This document shows positions 1 through 6,051 of a stretch of 6,051 nt of DNA, piece after piece. The position numbers and the translations under genes were made by a program. The notes under the pieces are model-generated. The model was not told the origin of the DNA, searched no databases, and saw only the letters and a list, made by a program, of their open reading frames with translations. Source of the stretch: an uncultured Eubacteriales bacterium (GTDB lineage: Bacteria > Bacillota > Clostridia > Christensenellales > Christensenellaceae); the NCBI GenBank assembly GCA_900554725.1, contig USII01000066.1, forward strand, positions 1-6,051. The letters run 5' to 3'. Numbering within the stretch: the first letter of the stretch is position 1; every line of letters begins with the position of its first letter.

Positions 1-109
1 CGGTATATCTGCCATCTTGGATTAGTTTGTTTTTTAACAAAACCCACGCTTGCATTACAAGAGAGTATTTCTCATCAGTTAAGTAAAGATGATATTTCGG
101 TGTTCTCAT
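1..109 (-). CDS. Small accessory protein next to tnpV, N-terminal part only (cut by window edge)
   Basis: An open frame starts with ATG at 109-107 and runs off the left edge after 36 complete codons. It begins MRTPKYHLYLTDEKYSLV and continues through a K/L-rich stretch ending GRYT. Its ATG overlaps the TGA stop of tnpV (ATGA, 4 bases), and a GAGGTG ribosome binding site lies inside the end of tnpV about ten bases upstream, so the two are probably translationally coupled. From memory, short proteins of about 55-60 residues with this kind of start are common in mobile elements of gut Firmicutes, often beside tnpV. Their function is unknown to me. The frame, start context and coupling are seen directly; family membership is recollection and could be wrong. 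The C-terminal part is outside the window. Confidence 0.62.
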   Translation of the reverse strand, partial: MRTPKYHLYLTDEKYSLVMQAWVLLKNKLIQDGRYT

Positions 110-483
110 ATAAATAACACCTCGCTGTTTACTATCTCTCTACAACGGCTTTCGATATTTCCCATTCTTCCAACCCATTCCATAGGATTGTCAGCCTTTA
201 ATTGTTCAGTCACGCCCTCGCTTTCGGCAAATTGTTTTACCAACCGAAAATAAAGTTTCTCAGCCTGCTTGTTAATCTCGACAAGGTGGCTGTTCAGCTT
301 ACCACTTGTTAAAAGGTTAGTGTAAAGCACCTTGCGATATTGCTTGAGGTAGCGTAAGTGTCGCTGTCCCCATATACCAATATGCTCGTTTTCATCTTTT
401 GGCAATTCCAAACAAGGCAAATAATAATCTCCCTGCTTCTCATACCATAAACGGTTCTTTTCATGGTGAATTTTGTTTTCCAT
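106..483 (-). CDS. tnpV: TnpV-family transposon-encoded protein
   Basis: A 125-residue protein that I recognise as TnpV, a small protein carried by Tn4451-type mobilisable transposons and many integrative elements of Clostridia. Its biochemical role is not established. The sequence shows the typical N-terminal GDYYLPCLELP segment (residues 18-28), the highly conserved block IGIWGQRHLRYLK (35-47), then VLYTNLLTSGKLN (52-64) and a helical, charged C-terminal half containing EGVTEQLKA (89-97). An upstream TTG at 498 would add five residues, but I chose ATG 483-481 because a GGAGGA site sits 7 bases before it and overlaps the TTG. Length is normal for the family and no frameshift is visible. Base composition is clearly more AT-rich than the min genes (two hand-counted 60-base lines at 43% GC and one at 33%, against about 53-62% for lines in minC and mrdA). 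No recombinase is visible nearby, so it may be a remnant or the edge of an element. Confidence 0.87.
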   Translation of the reverse strand: MENKIHHEKNRLWYEKQGDYYLPCLELPKDENEHIGIWGQRHLRYLKQYRKVLYTNLLTSGKLNSHLVEINKQAEKLYFRLVKQFAESEGVTEQLKADNPMEWVGRMGNIESRCREIVNSEVLFI

Positions 484-546
484 TATGTAGTCCTCCAAAA
501 ATATATTGATTTTCCTACAAATTCAATCATTCTGGCTGGCTACAAA

Positions 547-601
547 GCCAAAGGGAGAAGCTACTTCTTTATGTAGCCTCTCCCTTTGCCGGCGCTTTTT
601 T
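547..601. terminator. Long hairpin between minE and tnpV, probable transcription terminator
   Basis: Bases 549-564 (CAAAGGGAGAAGCTAC) pair with 573-588 (GTAGCCTCTCCCTTTG) with a single A/C mismatch and an 8-base loop. One more pair at 547/590 is possible after a second mismatch. On the plus strand the stem is followed, after seven bases, by six T at 596-601. On the minus strand, the direction of minE, the stem is preceded by the matching A-tract but followed by GGCTTTGTAGCC rather than a T-run. It could therefore stop plus-strand transcription entering from the left, and end the min transcript less efficiently. GGCTAC at 538-543 can also pair with GTAGCC at 573-578, giving a competing fold. 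Confidence 0.6.
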
Positions 602-609
602 ATAGTTTT

Positions 610-903
610 TTAATATTTGTTCCTGCCTATCTTCTTTACCCGTTTGATGGGAATATTGGCGACAATCTCGGAAAAAACGCGATCTCTCCCACCCTTAGCC
701 GTTTTAATATCCAGCTCAAATTCAGATTCATCAATTTCGATATATTCAGAGATAACCCTCAAAATATCCCGCTTCATCATCTCTATCATCTCGTTGTTGG
801 ACGAAGTGCCTGCGCGGTCGTGAATCAGAACGAGCTTGAGCCTGTCTTTGGCGATGGAGCTGCTCGTTTTTTTCCTGCTTCCAAATAAACCAAACATTGC
901 CAT
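610..903 (-). CDS. minE: Cell division topological specificity factor MinE
   Basis: MinE stimulates the ATPase of membrane-bound MinD and releases it together with MinC, so that inhibition of FtsZ is lifted at mid-cell and kept at the poles. The 97-residue protein has the family layout. An N-terminal amphipathic membrane-binding stretch (MAMFGLFG, 1-8) is followed by basic residues. The anti-MinCD segment IAKDRLKLVLIHDRA spans 17-31, and the dimerising topological-specificity domain follows, with ILRVISEYI and the acidic FELDI strand. Length is slightly above the E. coli protein. The start at 903 is supported by GGGGG eight bases upstream; a second ATG two codons later is a weaker alternative. 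It follows minD by 21 bases, in an operon. It is the last of the housekeeping genes before the mobile-element sequence. Presence of MinE implies an oscillating Min system rather than the DivIVA-only type of Bacillus. Confidence 0.96.
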   Translation of the reverse strand: MAMFGLFGSRKKTSSSIAKDRLKLVLIHDRAGTSSNNEMIEMMKRDILRVISEYIEIDESEFELDIKTAKGGRDRVFSEIVANIPIKRVKKIGRNKY

Positions 904-924
904 TTCTGCTTCCCCCGATTACCC

Positions 925-1722
925 CTATTCCTTGCCGCCAAACAGTTTGCGCACCTTGCTGAAAAAGCCGGTTTTCTCTTCCGGCGTGCTGATGGGCACA
1001 TCCTTTCCCAAAATGCGCTCTACAACCTGCCGGTATGCCAAGCCAGCTTTGGAGGAATCATCCGTTACAGCGGGCTCGCCCAGGTTGCTGGAGCGGAAAA
1101 TGAGCTCATCTTCCGGAACAACGCCAATCAAATCGATTCCCAAAATTTCCAGCGTATCGTCTATGGCAAGCATGTCTCCCTTTTTTACAAGATCCGGGCG
1201 CAGGCGATTGATAAGCAGCCTCACATCCTCCACTTCCGCAGCGCCCAGCAGGCCGATAATGCGGTCTGCATCCCGCACAGAAGAAACTTCCGGCACCGTC
1301 ACGACAATTGCGCTCTTGGCGCCTGCGATGGCATTTTGGAAACCGCGCTCGATGCCCGCAGGGCAATCGATGATCACATAGTCGAATTCCTTTTCCAACT
1401 CCTGCACCAGTTCTTTCGCCTGCTCAGGCGTAATGGCGTTTTTATCTTTTGTCTGGGCTGCAGGGAGCAGATACAGGCCGTCGTAGCGCTTATCCTTGAT
1501 GAGCGCCTGCTTGAGCCGGCATGTTCCGCTGACGACATCCACCAGATCATAGACAATTCGATTTTCCAGCCCCAGCACAACATCCAGATTTCTAAGGCCG
1601 ATATCCGTATCCATCAGCACAACGCGCTTGCCCTTCCTGGCAAGCCCCACGCCGATATTTGCTGTCGTCGTTGTTTTGCCTACGCCGCCTTTGCCGGATG
1701 TCACTACGATCACATTGTTCAT
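925..1722 (-). CDS. minD: Septum site-determining ATPase MinD
   Basis: MinD is a ParA/MinD-family ATPase that dimerises with ATP, binds the inner face of the membrane, recruits MinC and is released by MinE. The 265-residue protein has the deviant Walker A motif SGKGGVGKTT (9-18) with both lysines (K11 and K16), the switch I region MDTDIGLRNLD (37-47), and the Walker B/switch II segment VIIDCPAGIE (116-125). Further family signatures are INRLRP (171-176) and VPEDE (202-206). The C-terminal amphipathic membrane-targeting helix is GFFSKVRKLFG (252-262). All catalytic positions are present and the length is usual. The start at 1722 has a GGAGGG site about 11-12 bases upstream, a slightly long spacing. 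It lies 27 bases after minC and 21 before minE, in one operon. Confidence 0.98.
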   Translation of the reverse strand: MNNVIVVTSGKGGVGKTTTTANIGVGLARKGKRVVLMDTDIGLRNLDVVLGLENRIVYDLVDVVSGTCRLKQALIKDKRYDGLYLLPAAQTKDKNAITPEQAKELVQELEKEFDYVIIDCPAGIERGFQNAIAGAKSAIVVTVPEVSSVRDADRIIGLLGAAEVEDVRLLINRLRPDLVKKGDMLAIDDTLEILGIDLIGVVPEDELIFRSSNLGEPAVTDDSSKAGLAYRQVVERILGKDVPISTPEEKTGFFSKVRKLFGGKE

Positions 1723-1749
1723 TTGCTTCGCTTCCCTCCAAACTGCTAC

Positions 1750-2403
1750 TTATGCCAAAGAATGCACGACAATTTTTCCATCCAGAATTTTCACTACTTC
1801 CGGCCCTTCGATACGCCGGTTGCCCGGGATAATGGCAATTTTTCCCCCGATGCGTATTTGCTGAGGAACGAGATAGTTCGCAACAATAACCGCATCGCTG
1901 CGGCCGGTTGCCCCCGCATGGGCCAGACCCCGCAGCTTGCCGAAAACCGCAATGCTGCCCGCCGCAATGATCTCCGCGCCCGGGTTCACATCCCCGATAA
2001 TCACAAGGTCCCCTTTGCATTCAATGCGCTGTCCGCTGCGCACGGTGCGGGGCAAAAACATACTGCCCTCCAAAGCTTCGGGCTGCGGCTTTTGCAGGCC
2101 CTCTTTCTCCAAAACCACCTGCCTGGCCTGCGCATGCTCCTGCCCTTGCTCGGGCTGCGGCTTTGCATCGTCTATAAAATGCACGCGGAAGATGCCATAT
2201 TCTCTTCCCAAAAATGCAGAAAGCTCCCTCTTTTGCAGCTCCGTAAATTCCCACCCCAAAAAGTTGGCGGGAAGATTCGTTCCCCGGTAGAAATTTCGAT
2301 TGGCCGCGAGAATTTCCATAAGCTCTTTTTTTATTTCGGCATAGGAATCCGCATTTGAAATCCAGAATTCCAATCCCTCTTTTGTGCTTTTAAGCGTTAT
2401 CAT
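1750..2403 (-). CDS. minC: Septum site-determining protein MinC (FtsZ inhibitor)
   Basis: MinC blocks FtsZ ring assembly away from mid-cell once MinD brings it to the membrane. The 217-residue protein has a divergent N-terminal FtsZ-inhibiting domain (about 1-78) and a Q/E/P-rich linker (about 80-114). The C-terminal beta-helix domain follows (about 115-217), with the conserved RTVRSGQ (119-125), GDVNPGAEI (137-145), FGKLRGLAHAG (154-164) and the GGKIA-IIP strand turns that bind MinD and dimerise. A TTG at 2415 would add four residues. I prefer ATG 2403-2401, because GGGAG sits five bases before it, whereas nothing comparable precedes the TTG. It is the first gene of the min group. A promoter-like sequence lies about 37 bases upstream, and minD follows after 27 bases. 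Confidence 0.95.
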   Translation of the reverse strand: MITLKSTKEGLEFWISNADSYAEIKKELMEILAANRNFYRGTNLPANFLGWEFTELQKRELSAFLGREYGIFRVHFIDDAKPQPEQGQEHAQARQVVLEKEGLQKPQPEALEGSMFLPRTVRSGQRIECKGDLVIIGDVNPGAEIIAAGSIAVFGKLRGLAHAGATGRSDAVIVANYLVPQQIRIGGKIAIIPGNRRIEGPEVVKILDGKIVVHSLA

Positions 2404-2439
2404 AGTCTCTCCCAACCAATTTGCCTGTAAATCTTACTT

Positions 2440-2468
2440 ATTATAACCGAAATGCGCGCAAACTGCAA
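2440..2468 (-). promoter_or_regulatory. Candidate sigma-A-type promoter of minCDE
   Basis: On the minus strand a perfect TATAAT box lies at 2445-2440 and TTGCAG at 2468-2463, separated by exactly 17 bases. The -35 box is only a partial match to TTGACA. A start around 2433 would leave a short leader of about 30 bases ending in the minC ribosome binding site. The 17-base spacer contains one complete arm of the inverted repeat at 2450-2485, so a repressor or the hairpin itself could affect its use. The call rests on sequence pattern only. Confidence 0.6.
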
Positions 2469-2485
2469 TTGTTTTGCGCGCATTT
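2450..2485. repeat. Perfect 13-bp inverted repeat between mrdA and minC
   Basis: AAATGCGCGCAAA (2450-2462) and TTTGCGCGCATTT (2473-2485) are exact reverse complements around a 10-base loop. The repeat begins 15 bases after the mrdA stop codon. As RNA it gives a GC-cored stem that could end the mre/mrdA transcript, but the following sequence on the minus strand (CGGTTATAAT) lacks a T-run, so termination would be weak. One arm fills the spacer of the candidate min promoter, which would suit an operator. Terminator and operator cannot be told apart from sequence alone. Confidence 0.65.
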
Positions 2486-2500
2486 TGCCAAAGATAACCG

Positions 2501-4987
2501 CTACTGCAGCAGCGTGCCTTCCGAGGGGGCAGGCTCCTGCCCCTGCTGGGCATTTTGGGATTCAAAATAGTAGCTGATGATGGCCTTTGCCGTAGGATAT
2601 GCCTTGGAAGTAGAAAATCCGTTGGGAAGAAAAACGACAACCGCAATTTCCGGGTCTTCCTTGGGGGCCAGCAGGCAAAGCCAGATATTATCTTCAATAT
2701 CGATGGTGGAAATCGGGGCGGTGCCCGTTTTACCCACGATCTGATCGCTATAAGCAAAGCCCGAGAAAGCCGCGCCGGCTGTACCGCCATCCTCAGCAGA
2801 AACAACCTGCTCCATGCCCTCCATGATAGCGCTCTGCACCTCCTGGGGGAATTCCAAATCCCGCACCAGCACAGGCTCAAAATCCTCGACGACATTGCCC
2901 TGGCTGTCGATGATCTTATCGACGATATTTGCCTCGTAAACCTTGCCTCCATTGGCCAGCGCGCAAAGATAGCGCGCTACTGCAATGGGCGTAAGCTGCG
3001 TGGGCGTAACGCCAATGCCCTGGGTAACAGTATCTGTGGAAGTCCATATCAGCTCTCTGAGCCAGTTTAGGATATCGTTTGTCCAGCCGCGGCGCAGCGA
3101 AACATTCTGCGGGATATCCAGCGTATCGCTCAGAACCTGCCGGATTTCCGGGCCGATATCCAGCCGGCCCAACCGCGCCAGATCTACCAGCTCTGTGGCA
3201 GCCAGCTTCAACTGTTCCTCACTATATGTGACACCGCGCTCCTCCCCATAGGCTTGCAGCTGCTCGTAGATGCGGTTGTAAACGAGCGTGGGTTTATTCG
3301 TCCGCTGCTCATCGATTGGCAAATCGGGATCATATAAAATGTCCTGGTTTCCAATCCATCCCACCGCCTCATTTGTCAGCTCGATATTGGTTTTGCTTGT
3401 GAGGCCGAAGTTATCCGCCCACTGCATGAGGCGATCGATTCCCAGGCGGTCTGCCACTTCATAGAAGAAATAGTTGCAGCTGTTTTTCAGCGCCAAAACG
3501 ACATTCTGCCCGCCGGAGTGGTGCGAGAAATTGGGCGAAACCCAGCACTCGGGCGCGCGCGCGCCTTCCTGCACATATTTATTATAGGGGCCGGCGTCGT
3601 CTATCACAGTATCTACCGTAATTTCCCCCTCCATCAGCCCTGCCACCGCCGTTGCCATCTTGAAGATGGAGCCTGGCGTTGAGACGGAGGATATGGCATT
3701 ATTAAACAGCGGAGCAGCAGGATCGTTTACAAGGGCATTATAGTCCTCATCCGAAATGCCCCCGGTAAAGAGGTTGAGGTCGTAGCTCGGATAGGATGCA
3801 AGCGCCAGAACATCTCCCGTATCCACATCCATGACGATGGCCGCTCCCGATTTTACAAAGTCGATCTCCTTCTTTGCGCGGTTGGCCAGTATGGTATCAT
3901 AGCCTTCCCTTGTTTCGGTATCTGCGCGGCCCTCTTCGTACATCTGCTGCTGTTCCTGATAATCCAGCTTAATATTGGCCTCCAGTTCCCGCTCTACCAG
4001 CTCTTGCAGTTCAAGATCGATGGTGAGCACGACGCTATCCCCCTGCTCGGGCGCCTGATAGCTGACCTGCTGCGTCACGCTGCCCTCTTCATTCAGCTCG
4101 AGCACTCGCTCTCCCTGCTTTTCCAGTGTGGCACCCGAAAGGTAGTGTTCCATCGTCGCCTCGATGCCCACCTTGCCCACCAGGTCATCTGCGGAATAGC
4201 CCTGAGCCTCCTTTTCCGCGAGTTCCTCTGTATCTGTAATGCGGCCAAGATAGCCAATGATATGCGCCGCCGTGGATTTTTTGGGGTAAACCCGCGTATA
4301 GCTCTGCTCTATCTGAATGCCTTCCAGCTCCACTGCTCGCGTTTCCAGCTCGGAAACGGTGTTAAAATCCACATCGTAGGCGATGGTCACAGGGATATAG
4401 GATTTATACATCATGTTCTGCACTTCCTGCCAAATGGAGAGCAGCTTGATGGCCTGCTCATAGCTGGCATCCTGGGGAATGCGGAACCGGTTGCGCAGCT
4501 CATAGTAGAGCTGCTCGGGCTCGGCAGAGGTATCCGTAATCTGCATATTGGCACACCAGTTTTCTATGCGCCGCTGCTTTTGCTCCTCTGTGAGGCCGTC
4601 GAGATCGTATTCAAAAACCCCTTCTTCATTTTTCTTGATTAAAAAGGTATCGATGGTCGTCCCTCCATGGCGCTCGATCACCTCTATCGCCTTAGAGAGG
4701 ATGCTCGTATAATTGGCTCGGTCGCTGGAGGCGTTATTGGCAGGATCCCGATAAAACGCCACATTATAGCTGCCTACATCGTAGGCCAACGGCACACCCG
4801 AACGATCCATAATTGTTCCTCGCGCGCCCTTGACTGCAACCGACCTTTGCGTCGTCGCCCGCGTTTCGCTGGCATATTCATCTGCATGCGTCACCGTCAG
4901 GGAGAAGAGCTGCACGCCAAGAAACACAAACATCACAACCAGCGCACAAAGCGCCGCAATATATCTGTTTTTAAACTTTAAAAACAC
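2501..4987 (-). CDS. mrdA: Class B penicillin-binding protein 2 (peptidoglycan transpeptidase of cell elongation)
   Basis: This is a membrane-anchored D,D-transpeptidase that cross-links peptidoglycan in the rod complex with MreC, MreD and a RodA-type polymerase. The 828-residue protein has one N-terminal membrane anchor (about 9-30). The dimerisation/pedestal domain opens with RGTIMDRSGVPLA (56-68) and includes IIGYLGRI (243-250) and GKVGIEATME (271-280). The transpeptidase domain carries all three active-site motifs: SIFK (nucleophile S440), SCN (503-505) and KTGTAP (753-758). It is much longer than E. coli PBP2 (about 630), as is common in Clostridia. Extra length lies in the pedestal (about 110-200) and in a segment of roughly 95 residues before QGIGVTPTQLTP. 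The start is GTG 4987-4985, fixed by AAAGGAGG seven bases upstream. It sits 14 bases after mreD. SpoVD-type or PBP3 roles are less likely because there is no PASTA domain and the neighbours are mreCD and min. Confidence 0.95.
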   Translation of the reverse strand: MFLKFKNRYIAALCALVVMFVFLGVQLFSLTVTHADEYASETRATTQRSVAVKGARGTIMDRSGVPLAYDVGSYNVAFYRDPANNASSDRANYTSILSKAIEVIERHGGTTIDTFLIKKNEEGVFEYDLDGLTEEQKQRRIENWCANMQITDTSAEPEQLYYELRNRFRIPQDASYEQAIKLLSIWQEVQNMMYKSYIPVTIAYDVDFNTVSELETRAVELEGIQIEQSYTRVYPKKSTAAHIIGYLGRITDTEELAEKEAQGYSADDLVGKVGIEATMEHYLSGATLEKQGERVLELNEEGSVTQQVSYQAPEQGDSVVLTIDLELQELVERELEANIKLDYQEQQQMYEEGRADTETREGYDTILANRAKKEIDFVKSGAAIVMDVDTGDVLALASYPSYDLNLFTGGISDEDYNALVNDPAAPLFNNAISSVSTPGSIFKMATAVAGLMEGEITVDTVIDDAGPYNKYVQEGARAPECWVSPNFSHHSGGQNVVLALKNSCNYFFYEVADRLGIDRLMQWADNFGLTSKTNIELTNEAVGWIGNQDILYDPDLPIDEQRTNKPTLVYNRIYEQLQAYGEERGVTYSEEQLKLAATELVDLARLGRLDIGPEIRQVLSDTLDIPQNVSLRRGWTNDILNWLRELIWTSTDTVTQGIGVTPTQLTPIAVARYLCALANGGKVYEANIVDKIIDSQGNVVEDFEPVLVRDLEFPQEVQSAIMEGMEQVVSAEDGGTAGAAFSGFAYSDQIVGKTGTAPISTIDIEDNIWLCLLAPKEDPEIAVVVFLPNGFSTSKAYPTAKAIISYYFESQNAQQGQEPAPSEGTLLQ

Positions 4988-5001
4988 AGCTTATCCTCCT
5001 T

Positions 5002-5526
5002 TCAGATTTTCCCGCTCTCAGTTGGATCGGCGCTAGGCCCCATAAAGCGGAAAGAATAGATCTTGCGGAACACAAAGTACAGGCCAAGGCAAAGCGCCGC
5101 CGAAATGAGCGCCCCGGGCAGTGTTTGCACAAGAAATCGATCCCCAAACTCCAAAGTTCGCCCAAGAAACAGGCACAAAATATAGGCCAGAATATCCTTT
5201 ATCAAAAGCGCTGCCGCTCCGACAGCCGGCGCAAAGCGAAAATCGCTCTCCCCTTTGGCTGCGGCAAATAGATAGACAAAGATGCCCACCAGCAGGTATT
5301 GCAGCGCATAAAACCCAAGACCTGTGGAAAAAAGCAGATCAAATGCCGCACCCCCTGCCGCAAAATAGAATACGGGCGTCAGCGTCCGCTCCTGAAGCGT
5401 CATGAGAACCATGCAGCACAGCATGAGATCAGGCTGAATCCCGAAAATGGGGTACTGCACAAACACCACGCCATTGAAGAACAGGCAAAGAAGAAGCGTC
5501 AGGCACAGAACGAGATACCGCATCAT
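5002..5526 (-). CDS. mreD: Rod shape-determining membrane protein MreD
   Basis: MreD is an integral membrane part of the rod complex that works with MreC to couple MreB filaments to PBP2 and RodA. The 174-residue protein is almost wholly hydrophobic, with about six membrane segments (roughly 3-25, 32-46, 51-67, 71-90, 98-122 and 133-155). It has the family-type GIQPDLML (29-36) and a second acidic motif FDLLFSTGLG (62-71), and ends in a short basic-then-acidic cytoplasmic tail. The start ATG 5526-5524 overlaps the mreC stop (ATGA), preceded by GAGG seven bases upstream. A second ATG follows directly, so the exact first residue is uncertain by one. Overlap with mreC and the 14-base gap to mrdA indicate one transcript. 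MreD is poorly conserved in sequence, so the call leans on topology and context as well as motifs. Confidence 0.93.
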   Translation of the reverse strand: MMRYLVLCLTLLLCLFFNGVVFVQYPIFGIQPDLMLCCMVLMTLQERTLTPVFYFAAGGAAFDLLFSTGLGFYALQYLLVGIFVYLFAAAKGESDFRFAPAVGAAALLIKDILAYILCLFLGRTLEFGDRFLVQTLPGALISAALCLGLYFVFRKIYSFRFMGPSADPTESGKI

Positions 5527-6051
5527 TGCGCTACCTCTTCAAATACCTGCAGCACAACGACAACTTCCTCCACATGCTCAAAATCCACATTGCTTCTTGC
5601 TATGACGACCTTTTCGCTGGAAGAATCTGTGCTCACTTCCGTCACCTGAGCGATGGGAATTCCTTTTGGATATACGCCTCCAATGCCCGAAGTGATAATC
5701 CTATCTCCTGGCTTGACATCGCTGTTGCTCGAAATGTAGAAAAGCTGCAGATCATCCGGGTTTTCTCCCTCCTGCGCCGCCTTTACTACGCCATTATCCC
5801 GCGTGCGCTCCACCATGGCTGAAACGCCGCTCTGATCGTGAATCAGCGAGATGACACGCGAATATGTAGCAGAGGTATAGACCACTTTTCCAAGCAGGCC
5901 ATCCGCCGTATAGACGATCATGTTCTCCTGCACGCCATGCTGCTCGCCGGCGTTTATGGTGAATTCGTCAAACCACGCGCCCGGGCTCTTGCCGATTACA
6001 CGCGCGGTGAGCGTTTCGTATTCCCCATAGGAATCCACCACGCCAAGAAGC
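5523..6051 (-). CDS. mreC: Rod shape-determining protein MreC, C-terminal part (start outside window)
   Basis: MreC is a bitopic protein whose extracytoplasmic beta-barrel domain binds and activates PBP2 in the elongation machinery. About 175 residues are visible and the frame is open to the right edge, so the N-terminal cytoplasmic tail, membrane helix and coiled coil are missing from view. The visible part matches the MreC beta domain. It has ARVIGKSPGAWFDEFTINAG, then GVQENMIVY, DGLLGKVV, SRVISLIHD, and the diagnostic VKPGDRIITSGIGGVYPKG-IPIAQV stretch near the C-terminus. It ends VFEEVAQ. The stop codon overlaps the mreD start by four bases, so the pair is probably translationally coupled. 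An internal GTG pair at 6041-6036 is not the real start, because homology continues and nothing marks an initiation site. Confidence 0.96.
   Translation of the reverse strand, partial: LLGVVDSYGEYETLTARVIGKSPGAWFDEFTINAGEQHGVQENMIVYTADGLLGKVVYTSATYSRVISLIHDQSGVSAMVERTRDNGVVKAAQEGENPDDLQLFYISSNSDVKPGDRIITSGIGGVYPKGIPIAQVTEVSTDSSSEKVVIARSNVDFEHVEEVVVVLQVFEEVAQ

Larger units (their letters stand above)
1..548. mobile_element. Edge or remnant of a TnpV-type mobile element, boundary not resolved
   Basis: The AT-rich stretch carrying tnpV and its coupled small ORF differs in composition and content from the housekeeping min and mre genes that follow. Both ORFs are accessory-element types. The right boundary must lie between the minE stop (610) and the tnpV ribosome binding site (about 497), but I see no clear terminal repeat, target duplication or recombinase gene, so the end given here (just outside the hairpin) is a guess. 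The element continues left of the window. It could be an intact element whose recombinase lies outside, or a decayed fragment. Confidence 0.5.

Noticed and set aside
501..528. Possible promoter for tnpV (TTGAAT ... TATATT on the minus strand)
   Set aside because: The spacer is only about 15 bases and transcription would start within the ribosome binding site, so the leader would be too short. The match is likely chance in AT-rich DNA.
1592..2020. Minus-strand frame in another phase across the minC-minD junction
   Set aside because: It overlaps both genes out of phase and its translation is an arginine, glycine and cysteine-rich artefact. The real frames carry the MinC and MinD motifs.
1336..2358. 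Long plus-strand open frame (340 codons) opposite minD and minC
   Set aside because: It lies entirely antisense to two well-supported genes, its product is rich in H, R, C and N with no recognisable domain, and it has no convincing ribosome binding site. It is a codon-usage shadow.
2413..2415. TTG as the minC start
   Set aside because: No good ribosome binding site precedes it, whereas ATG 2403-2401 has GGGAG at a proper distance, and MinC homology needs no extra residues.
3551..3565. Alternating GC run (GGGCGCGCGCGCGCC) that might form Z-DNA
   Set aside because: It lies inside mrdA and is explained by the codons of an Ala-Arg-Ala stretch. Nothing around it suggests a regulatory role.
4004..4642. 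Plus-strand open frame of 212 codons opposite mrdA
   Set aside because: Antisense to the conserved pedestal domain of PBP2, with no family resemblance and no upstream signals. It is a shadow frame.

Overview
The window looks like chromosomal DNA from a rod-shaped, endospore-lineage Bacillota, most likely a Clostridia or gut-type member of intermediate GC. The evidence is the gene order mreC-mreD-PBP2-minC-minD-minE, strong GGAGG-type ribosome binding sites, GTG start use, a clostridial-type long PBP2, and a neighbouring TnpV element typical of gut Firmicutes. No rRNA or marker gene is present, so the genus cannot be fixed. Every gene supported here lies on the minus strand, so transcription runs from right to left.

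Right part (about 2500-6051): the cell-elongation genes. The C-terminal part of mreC enters from the right edge, overlaps mreD by ATGA, and is followed 14 bases later by a GTG-started class B penicillin-binding protein (mrdA/PBP2). MreC and MreD are membrane parts of the rod complex, and PBP2 is its transpeptidase.

Middle part (about 610-2500): the division-site selection genes minC, minD and minE, closely spaced. An 85-base gap separates them from mrdA. It holds a perfect 13-bp inverted repeat and a promoter-like sequence with a consensus TATAAT box, so the min genes may be transcribed from their own start as well as by read-through. MinC inhibits FtsZ, MinD is the membrane ATPase that recruits it, and MinE drives MinD off the membrane, which implies an oscillating Min system.

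Left part (1-609): visibly more AT-rich DNA with a tnpV gene and, overlapping it by ATGA, the first 36 codons of a small conserved accessory ORF cut by the window edge. A long hairpin sits between minE and tnpV. This looks like the edge or remnant of a mobile element lodged directly behind minE, where related clostridia often continue with a rodA/ftsW-type gene (from memory).

I see no novel defence or biosynthetic system. The points worth checking are the mobile-element junction, the palindrome inside the min promoter, and a long insertion and possible metal site in PBP2.
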